Assembly (NCBI GenBank): GCA_018268105.1
Contig: JAFDXG010000132.1
Coordinates: forward strand, 1 to 62,609
From: Bacteroidota bacterium
Lineage (GTDB): Bacteria > Bacteroidota > Bacteroidia > Chitinophagales > Chitinophagaceae
Length of the DNA: 62,609 nt
Direction: 5' to 3'
Numbering within the stretch: position 1 is the stretch's first letter; every line of letters starts with the position of its first letter. This document shows positions 22,911 through 31,897 of the stretch, one piece after another. Under the pieces are notes generated by a model. It was not told the DNA's origin. It did no database searches and worked only from the letters and a program-made list of their open reading frames with translations. The translations under genes were made by a program, and so were the position numbers.

Positions 22911-23351
22911 TTATTTCAGGTTGTCGTACACTCTTTGCAATACAGATTTGCAGGTCTCAATTTCCTCATTTGTTACTTCTACCAGGGCTTCATTTAAAGT
23001 TTGGTTTGCCAGATCCATCGTCAGGTCTCTCAGCATTGTAGCAGGTTCACTTAAAAAAATACGGTTTATCCGTCTGTCGTCTTTGGAAGATACCCGGGTT
23101 ACCAGTTTTAATTTTTCAAGATTATCTACCAACCTGGTAATACTTGGTTTGTCGCGAAATGTGGCATTGCACAATTCCTGCTGGCTCAAACCATCCTGCT
23201 TCCACAAATGGTATAGAACGCTCCACTGCTCAATTGTAATATCAATACCCTGCTGTTTAAAATTCTTTTGCAATCGCCTGGCTATTGCAGTAGAAGCCGC
23301 GCCTGTAATAAAGCTGTATAGTTCACCTCTTTTAAACTGGTTGTCGGACAT
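22911..23351 (-). CDS. MarR-family transcriptional regulator
   Basis: A 146-residue winged-helix protein. WSVLYHLWKQDGLSQQELCNATFRDKPSITRLVDNLEKLKLVTR forms the helix-turn-helix, and SSKDDRRINRIFLSEPA the wing with the Asp-Asp-Arg-Arg pattern typical of MarR. N- and C-terminal helices make the dimer interface. It is the first gene of a two-gene operon with the acyl-CoA dehydrogenase. A 20-bp palindrome directly before its start codon and after a -7 box is the expected place for autorepression. The inducer is not known. Confidence 0.9.
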   Translation of the reverse strand: MSDNQFKRGELYSFITGAASTAIARRLQKNFKQQGIDITIEQWSVLYHLWKQDGLSQQELCNATFRDKPSITRLVDNLEKLKLVTRVSSKDDRRINRIFLSEPATMLRDLTMDLANQTLNEALVEVTNEEIETCKSVLQRVYDNLK

Positions 23352-23381
23352 ATAGTTAGTTAAACAACTATTTCAAAGCTA
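23352..23381 (-). promoter_or_regulatory. MarR promoter and operator
   Basis: TAGCTTTG on the minus strand (23381-23374) matches TAnnTTTG. Immediately downstream, ATAGTTAGTTAAACAACTAT (23352-23371) has perfect 6-bp arms and 8 of 10 matching half-site positions, a typical MarR-family operator. It covers the expected transcription start and ends at the marR ATG, so binding should block transcription. Confidence 0.65.
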
Positions 23382-23447
23382 TGGAATATCAGCATAAAAG
23401 AAAATTTATTTCTGAAATTTAGATTTGTGGTAACAGAAAAGAAATAA

Positions 23448-26400
23448 CTACTCTTTGATATATGTAATAACCGGTCCGTTATTAACTCCAAAAAACAGTA
23501 ATGAGTCATTTATAAACTGCAAGCTCCTAATATCTGCTCTTACTTTTAATCCGCTCAGTGATTGACTGACATAATTAAATCCTCCTTTCTCATCACCCAG
23601 CAGTACTACACCATGATTGGCTCTGTAGCGTCCAAATTTAATCCTTGTCCATTCATTATTACCCGCAAGAATAATATCCGCTTTCCCGTCATTATTAATA
23701 TCTGAAGAAGCAATTGCATATACCGGAGCGTATTGTGCCTCAGGTGGTAGCTGTACTATTTCAAATCCGGTTTCTTCATTATTGTGCAAATAAATTGATG
23801 AAAGTATAACTGCTTTTAAAACTCCCGCATCTTTCAACTGATCTGCAGTAAAAATATCTTTAATAGTGGCTTTTGCATAACTCGAGTAATCACTGAACTT
23901 ATTTTTAAGCATTGGCAACTGATCAAGCAAATCATCTCTCGACAAAGCCGGATAGGATACCCCATTGATATAATAACAAAATACAGGATCTATTGAGCCA
24001 TTGCCATCAAAGTCTTTATAGTATAATGTTAACGGTTCTTTATCATTAGCTTTAAACTGGGTATTTAACCCTATATTTCCCAGGACGAAATCCATATCTC
24101 CGTCTCCATCAAAATCCTTCGCAAAAATTTTATTCCATAATCCCGTTGAATTGAATTTAATATACCGGGCAGAGGCGTCAGCAAGTTTGTTGTCCTGGTT
24201 AAGGTAAACCTTTACAGGCATCCATTCGCCAACAACAATCAGGTCTGACTTGTTATCCCTATTTATATCAACCCATATAGCATCGGTTACCATTCCGATT
24301 TTTTTAAGATCAGGTAACCAATCAGAGGTAACATCTGAAAAGTTTCCCTTGCCGTCATTCATCAAAATATAACTTTCAGGGCTTTCAGGATATTTACCCG
24401 GTATCACTCTGCTTCCTACAAAAATATCCAAATCACCATCACCATCCATATCTGCAACAGAAACGCAGCTTGTACTGTTACGCAATACCGGCAACGAATT
24501 TACCTGTTTCTTAAAATTCCCTTTTTTATCGTTTATGTACAATCTGTCCTGTAACAATGGATCGTTTGCAGAAAATTCATATCCACCACTTCCCACATAC
24601 AAATCGGGGTACCCGTCATTATTAGCGTCAAAAAATACGGCAGCGACATCTTCACTCAAAGAATCTTTCAAAATATCGGGCTGACTGATAGCAACAAAAC
24701 TGTTTTTTTTTGTTTGTACAAACAATTTGCCGCTGCTGCCTTTTGCCCCTCCAATAAAAATATCTTCGAGGCCATCTTTATTTATATCCGCCTTTGTAAT
24801 ACAGGGTCCCTGTCTCGACATATAATTCAACAATAGTGATTGTACCGAGAAATCATTAAACTCATTTTCTTTATGGATATAATTAATTATTTTATCTGTT
24901 TGAACAAAATAAGGTTCATCATTTTCATTCCTATATATCCATTTGCCTGTGGCATTTTTAATGTCCGCTTTCAATGTTTGGTTTACAGGTATATTTTTTA
25001 ACACCTGGTATTGATCGTTTGGCCAAATAATAAGTGCAGAATCTATGGAAGAAATGACACCTAATCCAAAATTCAATACCTGGTCAACCGAAGATTGATA
25101 CCCTCTTACCGGTTGTTGCTCCTGGTAAAAAATTTTTCCATTACAGTACAGCTTTACTTTAGAACCGATACCATGATTGTTTTTAGTATCCCCCAGAAGT
25201 GAAACTTTTAAATAATTATTGTTTCTATTAATACCGTTGTTTCTGTATATAGCCGCATAGTCATTGGTATTACTGATTATCAAATCCATTTTCCCGTCGT
25301 TATCCAGGTCGGCATATGCAGCTCCGGTGGCTAAGGTTTTATAGGTCAACCCCCATTCATCATTAACTTTAGCGAAAGTATTGTCGCCATTATTTTTGAA
25401 AATCGGACACGCAAGTTGATTAACCGGCATTTTATTAATATACTCCTTTACCGCATCAATCTTTTCTCCCTTTCTTTGTTTAAGGGTAAGATCAACTCCG
25501 TATTTTACAAAATCCATATCTGTATAATCTTTTACATAGCCGGTAGTTGCCAATAAATCTTTATAGCCATCATTGTCAAAATCAGAAAATAATGCTGCCC
25601 AGCTCCAGTCTGTATTTGAAATACCGGCTAATTGGCCTATTTCACTAAATGTGCCGTCGCCATTATTTTTTTGCAACATATTTCTGCTATATTGATTGTA
25701 AAATCCTTGCCGAAACAATTGCTGAAACTTATCGAAGTTTTCTGCACCCTGATGAGTTTTTTGTGCATAGTTATCTTCGGGTAGCATATCCATCGTAACC
25801 AGGTCAACAAGACCATCGTTGTTATAATCCGCTGCATCCGAACCCATAGAGTACAATGATACCTCATCAAAATAATCTTTAAGTCTTTCTGTAAAAGTCC
25901 CATTACCATTATTTATAAAAAGATAATCAGCTTCATTAAAATCGTTTGAAACATAAACATCCGGCCATCCATCATTGTTAAAGTCAGATACTGCCAGTCC
26001 CAGGCCAAAGCTCAGTACATTGGAAGTTATACCTGACTGTTCGGAAACATCTGTATAAACAGCATGTTTCAAAGTACCGTTAAAATCATTCTTATATAGT
26101 TTGCATTCGAAGGCTGTGTTATGTTTTTGTCGCCAGTTAGGGTTTTCAACGGCACCGGTAGTATATCCCTGCAGTGAATGATTGATTAAGAACAGATCAA
26201 GGTCGCCGTCTTTATCGTAGTCAAAAAATGCAGACTGAGTTGAATACCCGTCATTAGCTAATCCATATTCTTCTGCTTTTTCTGTAAAAGTTAAATCTCC
26301 ATTATTAATGAAGAGCAGGTTTTTGCGTCTTGAAGGAATGGCATCGGCAGATCTGCAAATATAAATATCTGTTAACCCGTCTCCATTTATATCCACCATT

Positions 26401-26753
26401 GTTGCACCAGTGCACCAACCTTGCATAGATGCTACTCCACTTTTTTCAGTAATATTCTCAAATTCAAAATTTCCCTTGTTAAGGTAAAGACGGTTTTTGA
26501 CCATATTTCCCGTGAAGAAGATATCCTGTAATCCATCATTATTAATATCACCAATAGCCACACCACTACCGTTGTAGAAATAGACATAATTTAAAATATT
26601 AAAATTGTTGTTGTCAAACAAATTGTTTTTGAACTCAATACCGGTAGCTGAGTGGTCGAGTTTAGAAAAAAGGGTGTGTTGTTGTTTAACATGGCATGCT
26701 GATATAATATAAATGATGGATACAATAACTATCAAATAGTTTTTTTGAATCAT
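23448..26753 (-). CDS. FG-GAP/VCBS-repeat lipoprotein with UnbV/ASPIC domain
   Basis: A protein of about 1,101 residues from the ATG at 26753; six codons upstream only a TTG is available. The N-terminus is a lipoprotein signal ending in the lipobox IISAC. Many FG-GAP repeats follow, with Ca-binding loops of the pattern D-x-N-x-DG-x-x-D (for example DINNDGLQD, DFDNDGYKD, DMDGDGDLD), which build beta-propellers. A UnbV/ASPIC-type domain follows the first repeat block (about residues 510-600: YLKVSLLGD, HGIGSKVKLY, VLNFGLG). Such proteins commonly follow SusC/SusD genes in Chitinophagaceae and are thought to be surface-exposed; their ligand is unproven. A terminator separates it from the SusD gene. 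Confidence 0.85.
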   Translation of the reverse strand: MIQKNYLIVIVSIIYIISACHVKQQHTLFSKLDHSATGIEFKNNLFDNNNFNILNYVYFYNGSGVAIGDINNDGLQDIFFTGNMVKNRLYLNKGNFEFENITEKSGVASMQGWCTGATMVDINGDGLTDIYICRSADAIPSRRKNLLFINNGDLTFTEKAEEYGLANDGYSTQSAFFDYDKDGDLDLFLINHSLQGYTTGAVENPNWRQKHNTAFECKLYKNDFNGTLKHAVYTDVSEQSGITSNVLSFGLGLAVSDFNNDGWPDVYVSNDFNEADYLFINNGNGTFTERLKDYFDEVSLYSMGSDAADYNNDGLVDLVTMDMLPEDNYAQKTHQGAENFDKFQQLFRQGFYNQYSRNMLQKNNGDGTFSEIGQLAGISNTDWSWAALFSDFDNDGYKDLLATTGYVKDYTDMDFVKYGVDLTLKQRKGEKIDAVKEYINKMPVNQLACPIFKNNGDNTFAKVNDEWGLTYKTLATGAAYADLDNDGKMDLIISNTNDYAAIYRNNGINRNNNYLKVSLLGDTKNNHGIGSKVKLYCNGKIFYQEQQPVRGYQSSVDQVLNFGLGVISSIDSALIIWPNDQYQVLKNIPVNQTLKADIKNATGKWIYRNENDEPYFVQTDKIINYIHKENEFNDFSVQSLLLNYMSRQGPCITKADINKDGLEDIFIGGAKGSSGKLFVQTKKNSFVAISQPDILKDSLSEDVAAVFFDANNDGYPDLYVGSGGYEFSANDPLLQDRLYINDKKGNFKKQVNSLPVLRNSTSCVSVADMDGDGDLDIFVGSRVIPGKYPESPESYILMNDGKGNFSDVTSDWLPDLKKIGMVTDAIWVDINRDNKSDLIVVGEWMPVKVYLNQDNKLADASARYIKFNSTGLWNKIFAKDFDGDGDMDFVLGNIGLNTQFKANDKEPLTLYYKDFDGNGSIDPVFCYYINGVSYPALSRDDLLDQLPMLKNKFSDYSSYAKATIKDIFTADQLKDAGVLKAVILSSIYLHNNEETGFEIVQLPPEAQYAPVYAIASSDINNDGKADIILAGNNEWTRIKFGRYRANHGVVLLGDEKGGFNYVSQSLSGLKVRADIRSLQFINDSLLFFGVNNGPVITYIKE

Positions 26754-26789
26754 GTTTTTATTGAATAACAAGTGTATGCTCTAAATGTA

Positions 26790-26825
26790 AAAGATTCCAC
26801 CAGCAAACAAACCAGCGGAATCTTT
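26790..26825 (-). terminator. Terminator after the first SusCD pair
   Basis: Perfect 9-bp arms AAAGATTCC (26790-26798) and GGAATCTTT (26817-26825) lie between the SusD stop and the FG-GAP gene. On the minus strand the stem ends in TTTTACATTT. The T-run is modest, so some read-through into the FG-GAP gene is likely. Confidence 0.65.
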
Positions 26826-26841
26826 CAATAAAAAGAAAATT

Positions 26842-28422
26842 TTAATTTTTATCCCACCAAAGGGGTGTCGTGACTTTGTCCTCTCCGCCAAGTAACCCTA
26901 CTGCTTTTTCAACTTCTGTACCGTTTACCTGTTTTTCAGATAAAAGGAAAGGAATTCTTCTAATCCATTTAGTTGTTGGATCAGGAATATCCGGGTTGTC
27001 AGAATTAGCAGGCGGATACAATTTCAGCACATGACTCCTGCGAAAATCTGCCCAACCTTCCATTCCATCTGGGAATAATGCCAACCATTTTTGAGTTGCT
27101 ATTTGTTCTTTTTGAACATCAGCAGAAGTCCCAAATTTTACAGGAATATTGGTCATCGCAGGAGAGTTCAGGAAGTCCCCTGGGGCAACAGGTGTTGCAT
27201 TACTATTTATATAATTATTTATAACAGTAGCATCTGTTATTCCCCATTGCTTCATTGAATTGGCTATACCCCCCTCATACAAATCTTTGGCATTACCACC
27301 CATATTCCATCCCAATAATGCTCCTTCAGCCCTCAGGAAATAAGCTTCTGCCGTTGCCATTACATTTTGACTTGTACTGAGATAATCTGAATTGCCACCC
27401 GCAGATGGTGAAGCCCAACGGGCGCCTACATGCGAGTTGTTGTCTGGTTTATTCGCTGTATTTCCAAGTTGGCCTGCAGTAAGTCCATTCCGCAATCCTT
27501 CATAAGTTCCGGTGGCTACAGTCGGTAAGAAATACACTTTCATCCGGGGATCATTATAGCCTTTCAACACAGACTCCATAGATGCACTCATTCTGAACTC
27601 ATTCCAATCCGACATGATTGAAAGCCCATTGCCATCATCGCCTTTAGTGCTCCGTTTAATTAAAGCATCATCATCGGGGCTAGTTGTCATTACTCCGCCG
27701 GCAAACGCTGCTTCACCTTCAGTTTTGGCACGGGCCGGATCTACCTTAGAGATGCGCATAGCCAGTCTTAATCGCAGTGTATTAGCAAATTTTATCCATT
27801 TATTTACATCACCTCCAAATACGAGGTCATAACTTCCAAAAGGGGTTTCATTAGTTTTCCCTTTTAATACAGTTACCGCAGCATCAAGTCTCTTGAAAAA
27901 ATCGTCATAAATTTTATCCTGAGCATCGTAGGGTACTGATGTACCTGGTGTCCCGGCGTTGAAATATGGTATTGGGCCCCAATAGTCTGTAATTTTATGA
28001 AATGTATAGACCCACCATATATTAGCAAGTGCATTTTCTGCAGAACCCGGATCTGTTGCTTCAAAAATAGATTGCAGTTGCGGTACTACATCGGTGTACA
28101 TTGGCCCAAAAGCAGCGCCAACCCAGTCCATCCTGATCACAAGACGATCAGATGGGAAATAAGTAGCAGTGCAGGCAAAATATTGTGCATATTGGTCAGA
28201 AAACAGGTTTTGTGCTACCTGATAATTCCATTGGCTATTAGTAGCTACCGATTGTGCCTTTGAAAATAAAAACGGCAACTCTGCCGGGCCAACTGTAGCA
28301 ATACTATTCTGATCAGTATTGATATCTTCAAATTTTTTAGTACATGAAAAAAGCAGGAAAGAAGCCATTACAATCAGAGCAGGTTCCCTGAGACAACTTA
28401 TATTAATTTTAATTTTGTTCAT
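26842..28422 (-). CDS. SusD/RagB-like glycan-binding lipoprotein (pair A)
   Basis: A 526-residue protein. Its lipoprotein signal ends at LLFSC (Cys about residue 27), followed by KKFEDINTDQNS, the usual opening of the SusD-like family. Tetratricopeptide-like helices follow, with blocks such as KWIKFANTLRLRLAMRISKVDPARA and AEAYFLRAEGALLGW. C-terminal features include KWLALFPDGMEGWADFRRS. SusD proteins sit on the outer face of the outer membrane as the lid of the SusC transporter. The gene begins 21 bp after the SusC gene, so the two are cotranscribed. It belongs to the SusD-like_2 type rather than classical starch SusD; the glycan is not predictable. Confidence 0.9.
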   Translation of the reverse strand: MNKIKINISCLREPALIVMASFLLFSCTKKFEDINTDQNSIATVGPAELPFLFSKAQSVATNSQWNYQVAQNLFSDQYAQYFACTATYFPSDRLVIRMDWVGAAFGPMYTDVVPQLQSIFEATDPGSAENALANIWWVYTFHKITDYWGPIPYFNAGTPGTSVPYDAQDKIYDDFFKRLDAAVTVLKGKTNETPFGSYDLVFGGDVNKWIKFANTLRLRLAMRISKVDPARAKTEGEAAFAGGVMTTSPDDDALIKRSTKGDDGNGLSIMSDWNEFRMSASMESVLKGYNDPRMKVYFLPTVATGTYEGLRNGLTAGQLGNTANKPDNNSHVGARWASPSAGGNSDYLSTSQNVMATAEAYFLRAEGALLGWNMGGNAKDLYEGGIANSMKQWGITDATVINNYINSNATPVAPGDFLNSPAMTNIPVKFGTSADVQKEQIATQKWLALFPDGMEGWADFRRSHVLKLYPPANSDNPDIPDPTTKWIRRIPFLLSEKQVNGTEVEKAVGLLGGEDKVTTPLWWDKN

Positions 28423-28443
28423 AAAATCAAAGTTTTGGGAGGA

Positions 28444-31400
28444 TTAGAAAGTAAGGTTTAAGTTAAATCCTATAGTACGGGTAGCTGGCAAAGTACCATA
28501 CTCAACTCCCTGGTAATTGGAGTTACCCAAACTCATATCCGGATCAAACCACATGGTTCGTTTTGCAAGCCCCGGTATATCAAGAGTTGATTTACCCCGG
28601 AATATCCATGCAAGATTTCTTGCCACAAAAGACAATTTTGCATTTTTAATAAACATTTTTGGACCTACAGGGATATTATAACCGAAAGAAAGTTCTCTAA
28701 TCCTGAAGTTAGTGGCATCATAAGTGAAAAATTCACCTACACCATAACGCTTTCCTGAAGCGGTTTGCCAAAACTGCTGAGCATTAATTTTAGTATTAAC
28801 AGCATTTCCATTAGCATCCACTCCTTTCAAATCCCACGATCCTGCATCTCTATATTGGGCTGTAATTTCAGGTATTCCACTAAACGCAAGATTCATTTCA
28901 GTGCCTGAAATTATTACACCGCCGGCACGTCCATCAAGCAAAATTCTTGCAAAGAACCTTTTATATTCAAATGAATTAGTAAATCCAAGACTCGCCTTAG
29001 GATTGAAGTTGCCAATATAACCCTGCTCACCACCACTAAGATCTGTTGTCAAAGGAGTTCCTTTATTAGTTACCATCAATTGTCCCTTTGCATTTCTTTG
29101 CCATTGATAAGCCAGCAGATCACCGTAGCTTCCCCCTTCTTCAACAACCGGGGTACCGGATCTTCCATATCCCCCTGCCAGATAAACTTTGGTTACATCT
29201 GGATCAAGTTTTACTATTTTATTCCTGTTTATGCCAAGGTTGAAAGTCAGGTCCCACTTAAAATTTTTTGTCGTTACTGCCGTACCATTTACCACAAGTT
29301 CGATTCCCTGGTTCTGTATATTACCGGCATTAATATATTTACTTCCATATCCTGATGCAGGTGGTAAGCTTAGACTAAGTAGCTGATTGTAGGAATTACT
29401 TTTATAATAGTTAAAAGAAAAACCGATACGATTATTGATGAACCTGGCTTCTAAACCTGCTTCGATACTTCTTACAATTTCAGGCTTTAATCCCGGGAAA
29501 GGTAGTGTTGTTCCTCTTTGAAGAAATCCGTTGCCTGAACCCTGACTGTAAGAATATACCGCTTTCAATAACTGGGCTTGACCTCCATTGCCCACAGAGG
29601 CATAGTTTATATTTAATTTCAGGAATGAAATGGCAGTTGGCAGATTAATTAAGTCTGATAAAACGGCAGAAGCACCTATTGAAGGATACTGGTAGGTATG
29701 TGGAGGACCGAGACGTGAATCCCAGTCGTTTCTTATGCTTGCATCAAGAAATAACGCATCTTTAAAAGAAATATTGATCTGACCAAAAACTGATTGAGTT
29801 TGTATTTCGGTTGCTGAAGAAGACATTGATGGATTGGTTGCATAATTGAGGCTGAACTTGTTGGTAACATTCAACCCATTTGCTGTTGATGCCAGGCTTC
29901 TGTATTCATCATCCTGAAATATAGCTCCAGCCCTGTATTCAATTTTAAGATCCTGGGTAATGGAATTTTTACCATCAAGCATTATGTCATACCATTGTTT
30001 TGTATTAACTATATTCCAGTTATCATAATAACCTCCGGATTGGCTTGCCCATAAAATAGTACCCTGAGAATAAATTGATTCATTATGATCAAATATTTTG
30101 TCAAGATTAGCACGTCCCTGTAAACTAAGCCAATCCGTAATTTTAAACTTTGCCGTTAAAAAGCCCATTACCCTGTCCCTCTTTTCATTTATAGCTGTTC
30201 TGTTTATTAACCAGTATGGATTTTGATATATTGATCCAAGAGTGGAAGGCCAGGTGGTGGGTTCAGGAACCCCGACATTGTTCATTTCTTCAGATTTTTC
30301 CGCGGTAGCCGTACTCACGTTTCTCGGTATCTGGTAGATATCAATTGTAGGCGCATTTTCTTCACCGGTACGGGGTCTGTCATTAATATACTGATTGATA
30401 TAAGTAATCTTAGCATCAGTTGAAAACCGTTTACCAAATTGATTAGTCAACCTGAGGTTAATAGTATGCCTCATTAAATTATTTTTCGGAATTATGCCCT
30501 GGATGTTATTGTTTGTATATGACAGATATGTTTGCATCTTATCGCTACCGCCGGAAAGACCAATTGAATTATTGAGGCTCATCCCTGTTCTGAAGAAGTC
30601 TTTAATATTATTGGGTTGTGGGCTGTAAGTATCTTGTACGCCCAGATGATTGGTAATAGATTGCCCGGTCATTTTTGCGCCCCAGCTTTCACCCACACTT
30701 ACGTCAATGGCATTATCAAACCCCTGTCCATAAGAATTCTGCACTTTGGGTAGCGAATAGGCAGATTCAAATGAAAGACCTGAATTTATATGCACTGAAA
30801 GCTTGTCCTTCGTTCCTTTCTTTGTTGTTATTACAATTACACCGTTTCCTGCTTCACTGCCATAGAGCGCAGCCGCAGAAGCACCTCTCAAAATAGTCAT
30901 AGATTCTATGTCGTCGGGATTGATATCAGATGCGCCATCACTACCGTTAACGCTCCCAAAATCACTCCCTGCAGTACCGTTTGTGCCATTACTAATTGGA
31001 ACTCCATCTACAACAATCAATGCATTATTGCTCCCCTGTATTGAGCGATTACCTCTCAGTACAATTCTGGCGCCACTACCAGGGCCACCAGAGCCCTGGG
31101 TAATGACTGCATTAGCCACTTTACCCTGCAAAGAATTAATTACATTGTTAGGATCTCTTACTCCTGTCAACTCTGCCGGCTTGACGGTTTGCGCTGCATA
31201 TACCAGTGTTTTTGCCTGCCTGGTAATGCCAAGTGCAGTTACCACAACTTCACTTAATTGCTGGCTGGCAACAGAAAGCACTACTGAAACAGTATTCTGA
31301 TCTGCTGCAACAGGAATTTCTTTAGATTCAAAACCAACGGAGGAAATCACCAAAGTGATTTTACCTGATGGCACTGATAAAGAAAAATCTCCCTGTGAAG

Positions 31401-31566
31401 AAGTTGTAGTTGCATGGGTAGTACCCTTTGCAGAAACTGTAGCGCCGGCAATTACAGTATTGTCAGTGCCATTAATTACCTTACCACTAATAGTGCGTAT
31501 TTGCCCTAAAAGTATTAAAGTAAAAAATGAAAAAATAGTTGTTAGGAAGAGTTTTAGCTGAGTCAT
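28444..31566 (-). CDS. SusC/RagA-family TonB-dependent outer-membrane transporter (pair A)
   Basis: A 1,040-residue protein with a signal peptide (about residues 1-21). A carboxypeptidase-regulatory-like domain follows (about 24-105), then a TonB-dependent plug (about 125-250) with LQGKVANAVI and ALIVVDGVPI, and a C-terminal barrel ending ATRTIGFNLNLTF with the terminal aromatic residue typical of outer-membrane barrels. It would import glycan fragments together with the SusD 21 bp downstream. No ECF sigma/anti-sigma pair lies beside it. Start is the ATG at 31566. A 15-bp-stem terminator lies upstream, so this pair needs its own promoter, although no good -7 box was found. Confidence 0.93.
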   Translation of the reverse strand: MTQLKLFLTTIFSFFTLILLGQIRTISGKVINGTDNTVIAGATVSAKGTTHATTTSSQGDFSLSVPSGKITLVISSVGFESKEIPVAADQNTVSVVLSVASQQLSEVVVTALGITRQAKTLVYAAQTVKPAELTGVRDPNNVINSLQGKVANAVITQGSGGPGSGARIVLRGNRSIQGSNNALIVVDGVPISNGTNGTAGSDFGSVNGSDGASDINPDDIESMTILRGASAAALYGSEAGNGVIVITTKKGTKDKLSVHINSGLSFESAYSLPKVQNSYGQGFDNAIDVSVGESWGAKMTGQSITNHLGVQDTYSPQPNNIKDFFRTGMSLNNSIGLSGGSDKMQTYLSYTNNNIQGIIPKNNLMRHTINLRLTNQFGKRFSTDAKITYINQYINDRPRTGEENAPTIDIYQIPRNVSTATAEKSEEMNNVGVPEPTTWPSTLGSIYQNPYWLINRTAINEKRDRVMGFLTAKFKITDWLSLQGRANLDKIFDHNESIYSQGTILWASQSGGYYDNWNIVNTKQWYDIMLDGKNSITQDLKIEYRAGAIFQDDEYRSLASTANGLNVTNKFSLNYATNPSMSSSATEIQTQSVFGQINISFKDALFLDASIRNDWDSRLGPPHTYQYPSIGASAVLSDLINLPTAISFLKLNINYASVGNGGQAQLLKAVYSYSQGSGNGFLQRGTTLPFPGLKPEIVRSIEAGLEARFINNRIGFSFNYYKSNSYNQLLSLSLPPASGYGSKYINAGNIQNQGIELVVNGTAVTTKNFKWDLTFNLGINRNKIVKLDPDVTKVYLAGGYGRSGTPVVEEGGSYGDLLAYQWQRNAKGQLMVTNKGTPLTTDLSGGEQGYIGNFNPKASLGFTNSFEYKRFFARILLDGRAGGVIISGTEMNLAFSGIPEITAQYRDAGSWDLKGVDANGNAVNTKINAQQFWQTASGKRYGVGEFFTYDATNFRIRELSFGYNIPVGPKMFIKNAKLSFVARNLAWIFRGKSTLDIPGLAKRTMWFDPDMSLGNSNYQGVEYGTLPATRTIGFNLNLTF

Positions 31567-31793
31567 AAGCCTGTATATTTTGAAGTGGAGTAAAATGAGT
31601 AGTTGAATTTAGCAAACAAATACCTCTTAATTGCACAATATGTAAGTAGATTAACTTCTGCATAACACAAGCATAGCTCAAAAAAATATTTTAAACCCTG
31701 TGCTATTCTTATATCGTCTATACGTTTCACAAAAAACATTTTGAGAAACCATGATTAGTTGTTCTTTATACGTTGTAAAATTTTTGACAAACA
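31567..31793. other. Intergenic region before SusC pair A
   Basis: This stretch, together with the terminator at 31794-31835, makes up most of the 331-bp gap between the two SusCD pairs. It is AT-rich and should hold the promoter of the downstream pair. No TAnnTTTG match or long repeat was found. Confidence 0.3.
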
Positions 31794-31835
31794 AGTTAAG
31801 AGGTTGATTTAAGAATCCAGATCAACCTCTTAACT
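31794..31835 (-). terminator. Strong terminator between the two SusCD pairs
   Basis: A perfect 15-bp stem joins 31794-31808 and 31821-31835 (core AAGAGGTTGAT and ATCAACCTCTT) with a 12-nt loop. It lies 62 bp after the SusD stop of pair B. It is the strongest hairpin in the window and should make the two pairs separate transcripts. Confidence 0.75.
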
Positions 31836-31897
31836 GTCAAATAAATTCATCCCTAATACACTCAATATTTTGATTGAAATGGTATATGGAACATCTT

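Noticed and set aside
22495..23355. A 286-codon plus-strand frame opposite the marR gene
   Set aside because: It covers both the MarR and acyl-CoA dehydrogenase coding strands in antisense, with a Ser- and Leu-rich composition and no recognisable domain.
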